From Hymenobacter telluris (GTDB taxonomy: Bacteria > Bacteroidota > Bacteroidia > Cytophagales > Hymenobacteraceae), in contig NZ_JAFLQZ010000016.1 of the NCBI RefSeq assembly GCF_017313265.1, forward strand, positions 62,001 through 126,000: DNA of 64,000 nt, written 5' to 3'. The first letter of the stretch is position 1; every line of letters begins with the position of its first letter. A program made the translations under genes and the position numbers. Positions 44,231 through 52,821 of the stretch are shown one piece after another. The notes under the pieces are model-generated. The model ran no database searches. It had not been told where the DNA came from and saw nothing but the letters and a program-made list of their open reading frames with translations.

Positions 44231-45973
44231 ATGGCCGAAATCATAAAAATGCCCAAAATGAGCGACACCATGACGGAAGGCGTCATTGCGTCCTGGCTCA
44301 AGAAGGTAGGTGACAAAATAAAATCTGGTGATGTATTGGCCGAAGTCGAAACCGACAAAGCCACCATGGAGCTGGAAAACTACGAGGACGGCACCCTGTT
44401 GTACATCGGCCCCAAGGAAGGTGAGTCGGTAGCCGTAGACGGCATTCTGGCCATTGTGGGCAAAGAAGGCGAAGACTATTCGGCTCTGCTGCAAGGTGGC
44501 GGCGCTGCCCCTGCCCCAGCCGCAGAAGCTCCCAAAGTGGAAGCCGCTCCGGCCCCTGCGCCTGAAGCTCCGAAGCCCGCCCCGGCTCCGGCCCCCGCCG
44601 CTGCACCCGCTCCGGCCCCCGCCGCCGCGCCAGCTGCTGCCGGCAATGGCAAGAAAGCCACCGTGGTGCGCATGCCCAAAATGAGCGACACCATGACCGA
44701 AGGCACCATTGCCTCTTGGTTGAAGAAGGTAGGCGACAAAGTGAAGTCCGGTGACGTGCTGGCCGAAGTGGAAACCGACAAGGCCACCATGGAGTTGGAA
44801 AACTACGAAGACGGCACCCTGTTGTATATCGGTCCGAAAGATGGCGAATCGGTAGCGGTTGATGGCATCCTGGCCATTATCGGCGAAGAAGGCGCCGACG
44901 TGCAGGCTCTGATTGGCGGCCAGAGCGGCGGTAGTGCTGCCCCCGCCGCCGAAGCGGCTCCTGCCGCCGCACCAGCTGAAAATGCTGCTGCCGCTGCCGC
45001 TCCACAAACCGCAACGGCTACTCAGCAGCCTGCTGGTGGTCGTCTGCTGGCGTCGCCGCTGGCCAAGAGCATTGCCAAAGACAAAGGCATCGACCTGAAT
45101 ACCATTAAAGGTTCGGGCGAAAACGGCCGCATCATTTCCCGCGACCTGGAAAGCGCGCAGCCAAGCGCCGCTGCTGCTCCTGCTGCCCAGCCCGCTGCTA
45201 CGCCTCAGTCCGAGTACATCAAAGCCGCCCTGCCCGAGCAGCAAGCTCCAGCCGAAGCGCCGAAAGCCGCTCCGGCGCCCGCCACGTCTTCGGCCGACTA
45301 CACCGAGACGCCGGTTTCGCAGATGCGCAAGGTTATTGCCCGTCGCCTCTCCGAAAGCCTGTTCACAGCCCCACACTTCTATCTGACGATGGAAATTGTG
45401 ATGGACCGCGCCATGGAAGTTCGCACCCAGCTCAATACCCTGTCGCCGGTGAAGCTCAGCTTCAACGACCTGGTTATCAAAGCCTGCGCCGTGGCCCTCA
45501 AGCAGCACCCTGCTATCAACTCCTCGTGGCTCGGCGACAAAATCCGCCAGAACAAGGTGGTGAACATTGGCGTGGCCGTAGCCGTGGACGAGGGCCTGCT
45601 CGTGCCCGTAGTGCGCAACGCCGACGGCAAAGGCCTCTCGACCATTGCCACCGAAGTGAAAGAGCTGGCCGGCAAAGCCAAGAGCAAGAAGCTGCAACCC
45701 GCCGAGTGGGAGGGAAGTACCTTCACCATCTCCAACCTGGGCATGTTCGGCATCGACGAATTCACGGCCATCATCAACCCACCGGATGCCTGCATCCTGG
45801 CCGTGGGCGGCATCAAGCAAACGGCCGTGGTAAAGGATGGTGCATTGGCCATCGGCAACATCATGAAAGTGACGCTCAGCTGCGACCACCGCGTAGTGGA
45901 CGGTGCTACCGGCGCAGCCTTCTTGCAGACAGTAAAGAGCCTGCTCGAAGACCCCATGCGGATGCTAATCTGA
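44231..45973 (+). CDS. pdhC: Dihydrolipoamide acetyltransferase (pyruvate dehydrogenase E2)
   Basis: The 580-residue E2 subunit carries acetyl groups from E1 to CoA. It has two near-identical lipoyl domains (MPKMSDTMTEG repeated; lipoyl-lysines Lys43 and Lys184 in ETDKATM), Ala/Pro-rich flexible linkers, a peripheral subunit-binding domain (RLLASPLAKSIAKDKGID, about 277-312), and a catalytic domain ending in CDHRVVDGATGAAFL with His553 and Asp557. E1 and E3 genes are not in the window. It has its own promoter and a terminator after the stop, so it is transcribed alone. An acyltransferase for other 2-oxo acids is less likely given the two-lipoyl layout. Confidence 0.94.
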   Translation: MAEIIKMPKMSDTMTEGVIASWLKKVGDKIKSGDVLAEVETDKATMELENYEDGTLLYIGPKEGESVAVDGILAIVGKEGEDYSALLQGGGAAPAPAAEAPKVEAAPAPAPEAPKPAPAPAPAAAPAPAPAAAPAAAGNGKKATVVRMPKMSDTMTEGTIASWLKKVGDKVKSGDVLAEVETDKATMELENYEDGTLLYIGPKDGESVAVDGILAIIGEEGADVQALIGGQSGGSAAPAAEAAPAAAPAENAAAAAAPQTATATQQPAGGRLLASPLAKSIAKDKGIDLNTIKGSGENGRIISRDLESAQPSAAAAPAAQPAATPQSEYIKAALPEQQAPAEAPKAAPAPATSSADYTETPVSQMRKVIARRLSESLFTAPHFYLTMEIVMDRAMEVRTQLNTLSPVKLSFNDLVIKACAVALKQHPAINSSWLGDKIRQNKVVNIGVAVAVDEGLLVPVVRNADGKGLSTIATEVKELAGKAKSKKLQPAEWEGSTFTISNLGMFGIDEFTAIINPPDACILAVGGIKQTAVVKDGALAIGNIMKVTLSCDHRVVDGATGAAFLQTVKSLLEDPMRMLI

Positions 45974-46000
45974 TAATTTAAGCGCCACATACATGCAAGA

Positions 46001-46027
46001 AAGCCAGTCCGCAAGGGCTGGCTTTTT
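46001..46027 (+). terminator. Rho-independent terminator after pdhC
   Basis: A ten-base stem (AAGCCAGTCC with GGGCTGGCTT, one G-U pair), a GCAA-type loop and a following T-run lie 27 bases past the pdhC stop codon. Confidence 0.88.
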
Positions 46028-46112
46028 TATTTATTCACTTTATTGTGAAAATAATATGTTTTCCCGCTCCGCTCCGCCCTGCCAACAGACTTAACTCTCT
46101 TTCCAGTACGCT

Positions 46113-48683
46113 ATGAAAAACCTAGTACCCATCACCATTTTTTGCTTAGCCAGCGGGGCGGCTATGGCGCAAAGTCAGACCTTGACCGGCCAAGTGCTGG
46201 ATGCCAACGGCCGGCCCGTAGTGGGCGCCACCGTAGTGGAAAAAGGCACCAACAACGGCACCGGCACCGATGGCAACGGCCGCTTCACGTTGCGCGCCCG
46301 GGCGCAGGCGCCTACGCTGGTGGTTAGCTCTATTGGGTTTGCCAGCCAGGAAGTAACGGGCGGCAACGGCCCGATTCGGGTGCAGCTGGCGGAGGCTTCC
46401 ACGGGCCTGAGTGAGGTGCAGATTGTGGGTTCGCGCAGCCAGAACCGGTCCGTTACCGATTCGCCTTCGCCGGTGGATGTGATTGACATTCGGGAGGTGA
46501 CGGCCAAAACCGGGCAGCTTGATGTGAACCAGTTGCTGCAATTCGTGGCCCCGTCGTTCAACTCCAACCGCCAAACCGGGTCCGACGGCGCCGACCACGT
46601 GGACCCCGCCTCCTTGCGCGGCCTCGGCCCCGACCAAACGCTGGTGCTCGTGAACGGCAAGCGGCAGCATCAGTCGGCGCTGGTGAACCTGTTCGGCTCG
46701 CGCGGCCGTGGCAACACCGGCACCGACTTGAACGTCATTCCGGCGGCCAGCATCGAGCGGATTGAGATTCTGCGTGATGGTGCGGCGGCCCAGTACGGCT
46801 CCGATGCCATTGCCGGCGTCATCAACATCGTGCTCAAGAAAACCACGAACGAGCTGACCGTAAGCACCAACTACGGCGCCTACGACGCGAAATACCGCTT
46901 CGACGACCAGAACTTCGACGGTGGCAACTTCAACGCCAACGCCAACTACGGCGTGAAAGTGGGCGAGCAGGGTGGCTACGTGAATGCCACCCTCGACTAC
47001 AACCAGCGCGAGCACACGCAACGCGCCAACGTACCCGCCGAGGATGGCATTGCGCGCCGTGAGTACGGCGACCCGCAAGTGAAGAACGGCGCGGCGTACC
47101 TGAACGCCAAATTCCCCATCAACGACAAAGCCCAGGTATACGCCTTCGGTGGCCTCAACAAGCGCCGCGGCGACTCCTATGCCTGGACGCGCTTCGCCGA
47201 CGATGACCGCAACGTACCGTCCATCTACCCCAACGGCTTCGACCCCATCATCACCAGCGACATCTGGGACGGCTCGGCTGTGGTAGGGGCGCAACTGCTG
47301 GCTGGCGGCTGGAACCTGGATTTGAGCAACAACTTCGGTTCCAACCGTTTCGAGTACGGGGTGGAGAATACCCTGAACGCCTCATTGGGAGCCAACTCGC
47401 CGACCACATTCAACGCAGGCGGTTTCCAGCTCCAGCAGAACGTGGTGGGGCTCAGCGCCACCCGCAACTACAAAACTGTGCTAGATGGATTCAACCTGGC
47501 CGTGGGCGCCGAATACCGGCGCGAATGGTACTCGCTGTTTGCCGGCGAAGAAGCCTCGTACCGCAACTACGACCCGGCCGGCACGCCCGATTCGTTGCGG
47601 CGGGCGGCCGGTTCGCAGGGTTTCCCGGGCTACCAGCCCAGCGACGCCATCAAGGCCAAGCGGAGCAACTTCGGTGCGTACGTGGATGCCGAGTTGAACG
47701 TGACCCAGCAGTGGCTGGTGGCTGCCGCCCTGCGCTTTGAAAACTACAGCGACTTTGGCAGCACGCTCAACTACAAACTAGCCACCCGCTACAACCTGAC
47801 CGAGTTCCTGACCTTGCGCGGCACCTACAGTACTGGCTTCCGGGCACCTTCGCTGGCGCAGGTCAACTTCAATTCTACATTCACCAACTTCATCCAGGGC
47901 CAACCGGTGGAAGTGCTGCTGGCCCGCAACAACAGCGCCGTTACGCAGAAGCTGGGCATTCCGAGCCTCAAGCAGGAGACTTCCAACAGCGCCAACATCG
48001 GCCTGACCAGCCGTATCGGTTCCGCGCTGAGCTTGACGCTGGACGGGTACTACATCAAGATTGACGACCGGGTGGTGCTCACCAGCCAGTTCTCGGCCGA
48101 CGACCCGGTGATTGGTCCTGATTTGCAGGCGCTGAACGTGGGACAGGCGCAGTTCTTTGCCAACGCAGCTTCCACCAAGTCGTTGGGGCTGGATGCCGTG
48201 CTGAGCCACACGCTGGCGCTCAATGGCGGCCGGTTGAACTCGACGCTGGCTGCCAACTTCAACCGCCTGCGCATTGACCGGGTGCAGACTTCGGGCCGCC
48301 TGACGGGCCGCGAAGACGAGTTTTTCGGGCCGCGTGAGCAGGCGTTTGTGAAGGCCTCGGCCCCGCCGTCCAAAATCAACCTCACGTTTGATTACCAGAT
48401 GGGCCGCTTTGGGGCGCTCCTGCGTTTCGTGCGCTTCGCTGATGTGAAGCTGATTGACTACGACGGCCAGGAGCAGGTGTACGATTCCCGCATCACCACC
48501 GATTTGGCGCTGAGCTACTCTCTCACCGACCATTTGCAGCTCTCGGTGGGCAGCTCCAACCTGTTCAACCGCTACCCTTCGTTCTTCAATCCGCAGGTGA
48601 CGGAAACCGGCGGGGCCTGGGACCCGGTGCAGATGGGCTCGAACGGCCGGTTTTACTTTGCTAAATTGCAGGCCCGATTCTAA
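46113..48683 (+). CDS. TonB-dependent outer-membrane receptor
   Basis: The 856-residue receptor has a signal peptide (MKNLVPITIFCLASGAAMAQ), a carboxypeptidase-regulatory-like domain (LTGQVLDANGRPVVGATVVEKG), a plug (residues about 110-230, with SLRGLGPDQTLVLVNGKR, VIPAASIERIEILRDGAAAQYGSDAIAGVINI) and a long beta-barrel that ends in the aromatic FYFAKLQARF. This plug type is typical of receptors for siderophores, haem or small polymers, and no SusD partner is present. The cargo is unknown. A heptad-repeat spacer separates it from hslV. Confidence 0.92.
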   Translation: MKNLVPITIFCLASGAAMAQSQTLTGQVLDANGRPVVGATVVEKGTNNGTGTDGNGRFTLRARAQAPTLVVSSIGFASQEVTGGNGPIRVQLAEASTGLSEVQIVGSRSQNRSVTDSPSPVDVIDIREVTAKTGQLDVNQLLQFVAPSFNSNRQTGSDGADHVDPASLRGLGPDQTLVLVNGKRQHQSALVNLFGSRGRGNTGTDLNVIPAASIERIEILRDGAAAQYGSDAIAGVINIVLKKTTNELTVSTNYGAYDAKYRFDDQNFDGGNFNANANYGVKVGEQGGYVNATLDYNQREHTQRANVPAEDGIARREYGDPQVKNGAAYLNAKFPINDKAQVYAFGGLNKRRGDSYAWTRFADDDRNVPSIYPNGFDPIITSDIWDGSAVVGAQLLAGGWNLDLSNNFGSNRFEYGVENTLNASLGANSPTTFNAGGFQLQQNVVGLSATRNYKTVLDGFNLAVGAEYRREWYSLFAGEEASYRNYDPAGTPDSLRRAAGSQGFPGYQPSDAIKAKRSNFGAYVDAELNVTQQWLVAAALRFENYSDFGSTLNYKLATRYNLTEFLTLRGTYSTGFRAPSLAQVNFNSTFTNFIQGQPVEVLLARNNSAVTQKLGIPSLKQETSNSANIGLTSRIGSALSLTLDGYYIKIDDRVVLTSQFSADDPVIGPDLQALNVGQAQFFANAASTKSLGLDAVLSHTLALNGGRLNSTLAANFNRLRIDRVQTSGRLTGREDEFFGPREQAFVKASAPPSKINLTFDYQMGRFGALLRFVRFADVKLIDYDGQEQVYDSRITTDLALSYSLTDHLQLSVGSSNLFNRYPSFFNPQVTETGGAWDPVQMGSNGRFYFAKLQARF

Positions 48684-48835
48684 GGTCAGTTGCCAGTTGC
48701 CAGTTTATAGTTGCCAGAAATGGTAGAATGGGGAGTTGGTTGTTGGTGCATTAGCACTGCCAGCCAACTCTTCGTTGTTTACAGCTATGTGGCACTGGTG
48801 AACTGACAACGGGCAACTCACAACTGATAACTGCA
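48684..48835. repeat. Heptad repeats flanking the TonB receptor / hslV spacer
   Basis: Right after the receptor stop come units AGTTGCC, AGTTGCC, AGTTTAT, AGTTGCC; just before hslV come the inverse units AACTGAC, AACGGGC, AACTCAC, AACTGAT, AACTGCA. The two arms can pair over a middle of about 85 bases. The hslV ATG starts within the last unit. Confidence 0.7.
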
Positions 48836-49372
48836 ATGAGAATAAGATCCACTACCGTACTCGGTATCCGCCACAACGGCGAAGTAGCCCTGGGCGCCGA
48901 CGGGCAGGCCACCATGGACAAGCACGTGGCCAAAAGCAACGTGCGCAAGGTCCGCAAGCTCCAGGATGGCAAAGTCGTGACCGGTTTTGCCGGCTCCACC
49001 GCCGATGCGTTTATGCTGCTCGATAAGTTCGAGGAGAAGCTGAACGGCTACGGGGGCAACCTGCGCCGCGCCGCTATTGAGCTGGCCAAGGAATGGCGCA
49101 AAGACCAGTACCTGCGCAAGCTGGAAGCCATGATGGTGGTAGCCGACCGTGACGAGCTGCTCATCATTGCCGGCTCCGGCGACGTGCTCGAACCCGACTC
49201 CGACGTGGCCGCCATTGGCTCGGGCGCCATGTACGCCCAGGCCGCCGCGCTGGCCCTCAAGAAGCACGCCCCGCACCTTACGGCCCGCCAAATGGTGGAA
49301 GATGCCCTGCACATTGCCGCCGACATCTGCATCTACACCAACCACAACCTCATGATTGAGCAGCCCATCTAA
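48836..49372 (+). CDS. hslV: HslV (ClpQ) proteasome-like peptidase subunit
   Basis: The 178-residue subunit forms the proteolytic core of HslUV, which degrades unfolded cytoplasmic proteins with the ATPase HslU. Seen are the N-terminal nucleophile region STTVLGIRHNGEVALGADGQAT (Thr6 after removal of five residues, as in other HslV with a short leader), VRKVRKLQDGKVVTGFAGSTADAF with its Gly-rich turn, and the IIAGSGDVLEPD segment. No hslU lies beside it in this window. It is followed 15 bases later by a small membrane protein gene. Confidence 0.95.
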   Translation: MRIRSTTVLGIRHNGEVALGADGQATMDKHVAKSNVRKVRKLQDGKVVTGFAGSTADAFMLLDKFEEKLNGYGGNLRRAAIELAKEWRKDQYLRKLEAMMVVADRDELLIIAGSGDVLEPDSDVAAIGSGAMYAQAAALALKKHAPHLTARQMVEDALHIAADICIYTNHNLMIEQPI

Positions 49373-49387
49373 AGCGGCTTTGCTGTT

Positions 49388-49894
49388 ATGACCGAAAACC
49401 TGATTTACTATAATTCCCGCGGGCGTTACGCGCTGCTCACTTTCGGTGGGGTGGCCTTTGTAGTGATGGGAATCTGGATAATAGTGAAAACCGGGAATTG
49501 GGGGCTGGGTCTGGTTACTATTCTCTTCTTCGGGACGGGAATTGCCGTAGGTATATGGCAACTGCTAGACACCCGCCCCCGGCTGCAACTCACCGATGTG
49601 GGGATTCTGGACCGTACTTTGGGCGTCGGCTTGATTCCCTGGGCCGATATCATGGGGGCTTATATCAACTCCGTGAACCGGGAATATTTCATCTGCTTGC
49701 ATTTGCGTAACGAGCAGACGTATCTAAGTCGGTTGTCGCCCCTCAAGCGCAAGTTGGCCGGGGCCAATGAGGCGCTCGGTTTCACTCCTATTTCGGTGAA
49801 TTTAAGCGGCGTCGACCTCAACCCTGAGCAGCTACTAGAGTATATCCTGAAGCAGAGCGCCGTGGCTCAGCTTCAGCCGCCACCTATTTCATAA
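49388..49894 (+). CDS. STM3941-like small membrane protein
   Basis: The 168-residue product has two hydrophobic helices (about residues 15-33 and 40-57) followed by a soluble part with LQLTDVGILDRTLGVGLIPWADIMGAYINSV and FICLHLRNEQTYLSRLSP. The two-helix start plus this strand pattern is what I know of the STM3941 family, whose role is unknown; the family name is a moderate-confidence call. The gene starts 15 bases after hslV and is probably co-transcribed. Confidence 0.6.
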   Translation: MTENLIYYNSRGRYALLTFGGVAFVVMGIWIIVKTGNWGLGLVTILFFGTGIAVGIWQLLDTRPRLQLTDVGILDRTLGVGLIPWADIMGAYINSVNREYFICLHLRNEQTYLSRLSPLKRKLAGANEALGFTPISVNLSGVDLNPEQLLEYILKQSAVAQLQPPPIS

Positions 49895-50047
49895 CAGTAT
49901 AACTGTCGGCGGAAAGCTATTTTTGCAAGCAACCCAGCCGCAATTGGGCGTTATGCAGAATCTTCGATATAGCGCTTAATTCTTGAACGATTCCTGGTTG
50001 CAATTTGATTGTACACCGCACACCCACTAATACCGAACATACACGCA

Positions 50048-51019
50048 ATGCAAATCACCAACTTCCTCAAGCACCACTACCGCCACTTCAACGCCGCTGC
50101 CTTGATTGATGCCGCCGAAGGCTACAACAAGCACCTCGCCGATGGGGGTAAGATGATGATAACGCTGGCCGGCGCCATGAGCACCGCCGAAATGGGCATC
50201 CAACTGGCCGAGCTGATCCGGCAGGACAAGGTGCAAATCATCAGCTGCACGGGTGCCAACCTGGAAGAGGACATCTTCAACCTGGTCGCCCACGACTTCT
50301 ACGAGCGGGTACCGCACTACCGCGACCTGACGCCCGCCGACGAGCAGGCCCTGCTGGAGCGCCACATGAACCGCGTAACCGACACCTGCATTCCCGAGGA
50401 AGAGGCCATGCGCCGCTTGGAGCACTCGGTGCTGAAGTTCTGGGAAAAGGCCGATAAGGCCGGCGAGCAGTATTTCCCCCACGAGTTCTTCTACCAGATT
50501 CTGAAGTCGGGCGAGCTGGAGCAGTACTACCAGATTGACCCCAAGGACAGCTGGATGCTGGCCGCCGCCGAGAAAAACCTGCCCATCATCTGCCCTGGTT
50601 GGGAAGACAGCACGCTCGGCAACATCTTCGCGGGCCACGTTATTTCCGGTGATATTAAGAATGTACACACCGTGCGCACCGGCATCGAGTACATGATTTA
50701 CCTGGCCGAGTGGTACACCCAGCAAGCTACCGAGGAAAGCAAAGTGGGCTTCTTCCAGATTGGCGGCGGCATTGCCGGCGACTTTCCCATCTGCGTAGTA
50801 CCCATGCTGCACCAGGACCTGGGCCGCACCAGTGTGCCGCTGTGGGGCTACTTCTGTCAGATTTCCGATTCCACCACCTCCTACGGTTCCTACTCCGGTG
50901 CCGTGCCGAACGAGAAAATCACCTGGGGCAAGCTAGGCCAGGATACGCCCAAGTTCATCATCGAGTCGGATGCTACCATCGTAGCGCCGCTGGTGTTTGC
51001 TATGGTGCTGGGGCAGTAG
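50048..51019 (+). CDS. Deoxyhypusine synthase-like protein
   Basis: The 323-residue protein belongs to the deoxyhypusine synthase family, which moves an aminobutyl group from spermidine with NAD. Motifs seen are MMITLAGAMSTAEMGI, IISCTGANLEEDIFN, PIICPGWEDSTLGN, FFQIGGGIAGDFPICVVPML, SYSGAVPNEKITWGKLG, the last with the catalytic-type Lys295. Bacteria lack eIF5A, the eukaryotic substrate; some bacterial members make homospermidine or other polyamines, so a polyamine role is more likely. The ATG at MQITNFLKHHYRHF is preferred to one 13 codons earlier. No other polyamine gene lies close. Confidence 0.9.
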   Translation: MQITNFLKHHYRHFNAAALIDAAEGYNKHLADGGKMMITLAGAMSTAEMGIQLAELIRQDKVQIISCTGANLEEDIFNLVAHDFYERVPHYRDLTPADEQALLERHMNRVTDTCIPEEEAMRRLEHSVLKFWEKADKAGEQYFPHEFFYQILKSGELEQYYQIDPKDSWMLAAAEKNLPIICPGWEDSTLGNIFAGHVISGDIKNVHTVRTGIEYMIYLAEWYTQQATEESKVGFFQIGGGIAGDFPICVVPMLHQDLGRTSVPLWGYFCQISDSTTSYGSYSGAVPNEKITWGKLGQDTPKFIIESDATIVAPLVFAMVLGQ

Positions 51020-51037
51020 ACGTCAGCAACTCTCTGA

Positions 51038-52747
51038 ATGTCTTCATTTCGACTTTCCTACCACGGCCGCTCCCTTATGGGGGCGGCCGTGTTGCTTGCG
51101 GCTGGGGCAGGAATAGGAGCGTATCTACTCCATTCCTACGCGGAGCTTCGGGGCTGGTACCTGGGGCTGAATAGCTGCTTTTATCAGGTTGAGACGTGGG
51201 CTGAAAAATTCTTTACGCCTGCTGTCAAAAACCAGGGCAACCAGTTGGGGCTGTTGGGGCTAGCGTTGTGCCTATTCGGAGCTGGCTACTTGGTGTACCA
51301 TAGCCGGCAAGCCCCGGTTCCGGAGCCTAGTGCGCCGCCAAGCCAAAACTGGCGGCCCGATGTTTTGTATTTGCTGCCGGTGCTGGCGGTGGCCAGCGGT
51401 GTGTGGTGGTGGGGCAATGTTCGGGTGGCGCCTGGAACCGATGAAATATTTTCTGCTCTCTACTGCGCAAAAGTGCCGCCGTTTCAGACCGTGGCTTACT
51501 ACATGCTGCCCAACAATCATCTGCTGTTCAACCTGTTGAATGGCATCTTGTTTGGTCGTGCCGACAACCTGGTAGCTACCGGGCGGTGGCTGTCGGGGGG
51601 AGCGTACCTGGCAACGGTGGTGCTGGCGTACGGCTGGCTGCGGCCTCTGCTGAAGTATCGGCTATTAACGGCGTTCGTGACGCTGATACTAGCGTTGCAA
51701 TTTCCGCTCTGGGCCTTTGGTTTTCAGGCCCGCGGCTACGCGTTGTATGCGCTAATGCATTGGGGCGCTTTTATTACGTTGTTCACTTATTTGCGTGAGC
51801 GGCGGCGCAATGATATGCTGGTTAATGGGCTATGCTGCGTGGCGGGCTACGCTTTGGTGCCCACTTTTCTGTATTTCCATTTAGCTCAACTGGCATTCGG
51901 CGTTGTCTATCAACTGCTACACCGAGAAATTGACTGGCGCTTCTGGCGCTATCAAATGGCAGTGTTGGTGGTGGTGTATCTGTTCTACTTGCCGGCTCTG
52001 TGCTTTTCAGGTTTGGCGGCCATCACCAGCAATGAGTACGTCCGCCCCAAAAGTGACACACTCCAGCAGTTTCTGCCCATCATGGGCCAAGACTTTGGGA
52101 ACTACGCTACTTACTGCTTTTCTCGCGCCAAAGTGCTAGGAGTGCAACTGAGCTATGTGCTGGCCCTGGTTCCGCTGCTGTTGCTGGCGGCTCGGCGAAA
52201 TACGGTGTGGTTTGCCTACGGGCTGTTTTATGCACTGTTATTGGTGCTGTTAGCAGCTACCACACTTGGGATGCGCCGCGGTACCAATGAGCGTAACTTA
52301 GTTGGGCACTTCAGCCTGGCCTTGGCCTTGGTGCCAGTGGCGCTTTACTGGCTGCTGGCCCGGCTGCCCGCACACTGGCAAACGCGCCGCTGGCAGCTAG
52401 GTATCATCAGCGGAGTGTTGCTGGTACTAGGAGCTAAGTTTATGAAAGCCAACCCCATTGTGAAATCTGAAAACATCTACTTCTTTGATAACAACAAAGC
52501 CTATCAGAAGCTGGAAACTGCTTTAGAAGGTATTCCAACAAACCGTACCGTTGCCTTCTCGTGGGAAAGCTTCAGTGCTTATCACATCAATGCACAGCGT
52601 GGCATACAGTGTTTTCTGCCTTGCGCGGCGTCGGCAACAGACTACTATGTGGTAAATTATAAGGAGCAGCTGCCCAGTAACCTTTCTAGGCAGTATAGGA
52701 TGGTGCGTAAAATACCACAGCACAAAATCTATCAGCGGCTTAACTAA
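51038..52747 (+). CDS. GT-C-like polytopic membrane protein
   Basis: The 569-residue protein has about twelve hydrophobic helices in the first 470 residues and a short periplasmic end. A loop after the third helix reads VAPGTDEIFSALYCAKVPPF, with an Asp-Glu pair placed as in GT-C glycosyltransferases that use polyprenyl-phosphate sugars; FQARGYALYALMHWG is also reminiscent of that fold. The family is not certain. It starts 18 bases after the deoxyhypusine synthase-like gene and is probably on the same transcript. A strong terminator follows it. Confidence 0.65.
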   Translation: MSSFRLSYHGRSLMGAAVLLAAGAGIGAYLLHSYAELRGWYLGLNSCFYQVETWAEKFFTPAVKNQGNQLGLLGLALCLFGAGYLVYHSRQAPVPEPSAPPSQNWRPDVLYLLPVLAVASGVWWWGNVRVAPGTDEIFSALYCAKVPPFQTVAYYMLPNNHLLFNLLNGILFGRADNLVATGRWLSGGAYLATVVLAYGWLRPLLKYRLLTAFVTLILALQFPLWAFGFQARGYALYALMHWGAFITLFTYLRERRRNDMLVNGLCCVAGYALVPTFLYFHLAQLAFGVVYQLLHREIDWRFWRYQMAVLVVVYLFYLPALCFSGLAAITSNEYVRPKSDTLQQFLPIMGQDFGNYATYCFSRAKVLGVQLSYVLALVPLLLLAARRNTVWFAYGLFYALLLVLLAATTLGMRRGTNERNLVGHFSLALALVPVALYWLLARLPAHWQTRRWQLGIISGVLLVLGAKFMKANPIVKSENIYFFDNNKAYQKLETALEGIPTNRTVAFSWESFSAYHINAQRGIQCFLPCAASATDYYVVNYKEQLPSNLSRQYRMVRKIPQHKIYQRLN

Positions 52748-52766
52748 TTGAAGCCGCATGGCAAGG

Positions 52767-52803
52767 AAAAGCCCCGCCGCTGACTGTCAGCGGCGGGGCT
52801 TTT
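52767..52803. terminator. Bidirectional Rho-independent terminator
   Basis: Eighteen-base perfect arms (AAAAGCCCCGCCGCTGAC and complement) lie between the convergent GT-C-like and OmpA genes, with an A-run on one side and T-run on the other. Confidence 0.9.
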
Positions 52804-52821
52804 GCGTTAGGGTTGGTACTC

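Noticed and set aside
44210..45889. A 559-codon minus-strand frame over pdhC
   Set aside because: The plus strand carries an unmistakable E2 protein; the minus frame is low-complexity Gly/Arg/Ser/Phe and spans the repeated lipoyl and linker regions.
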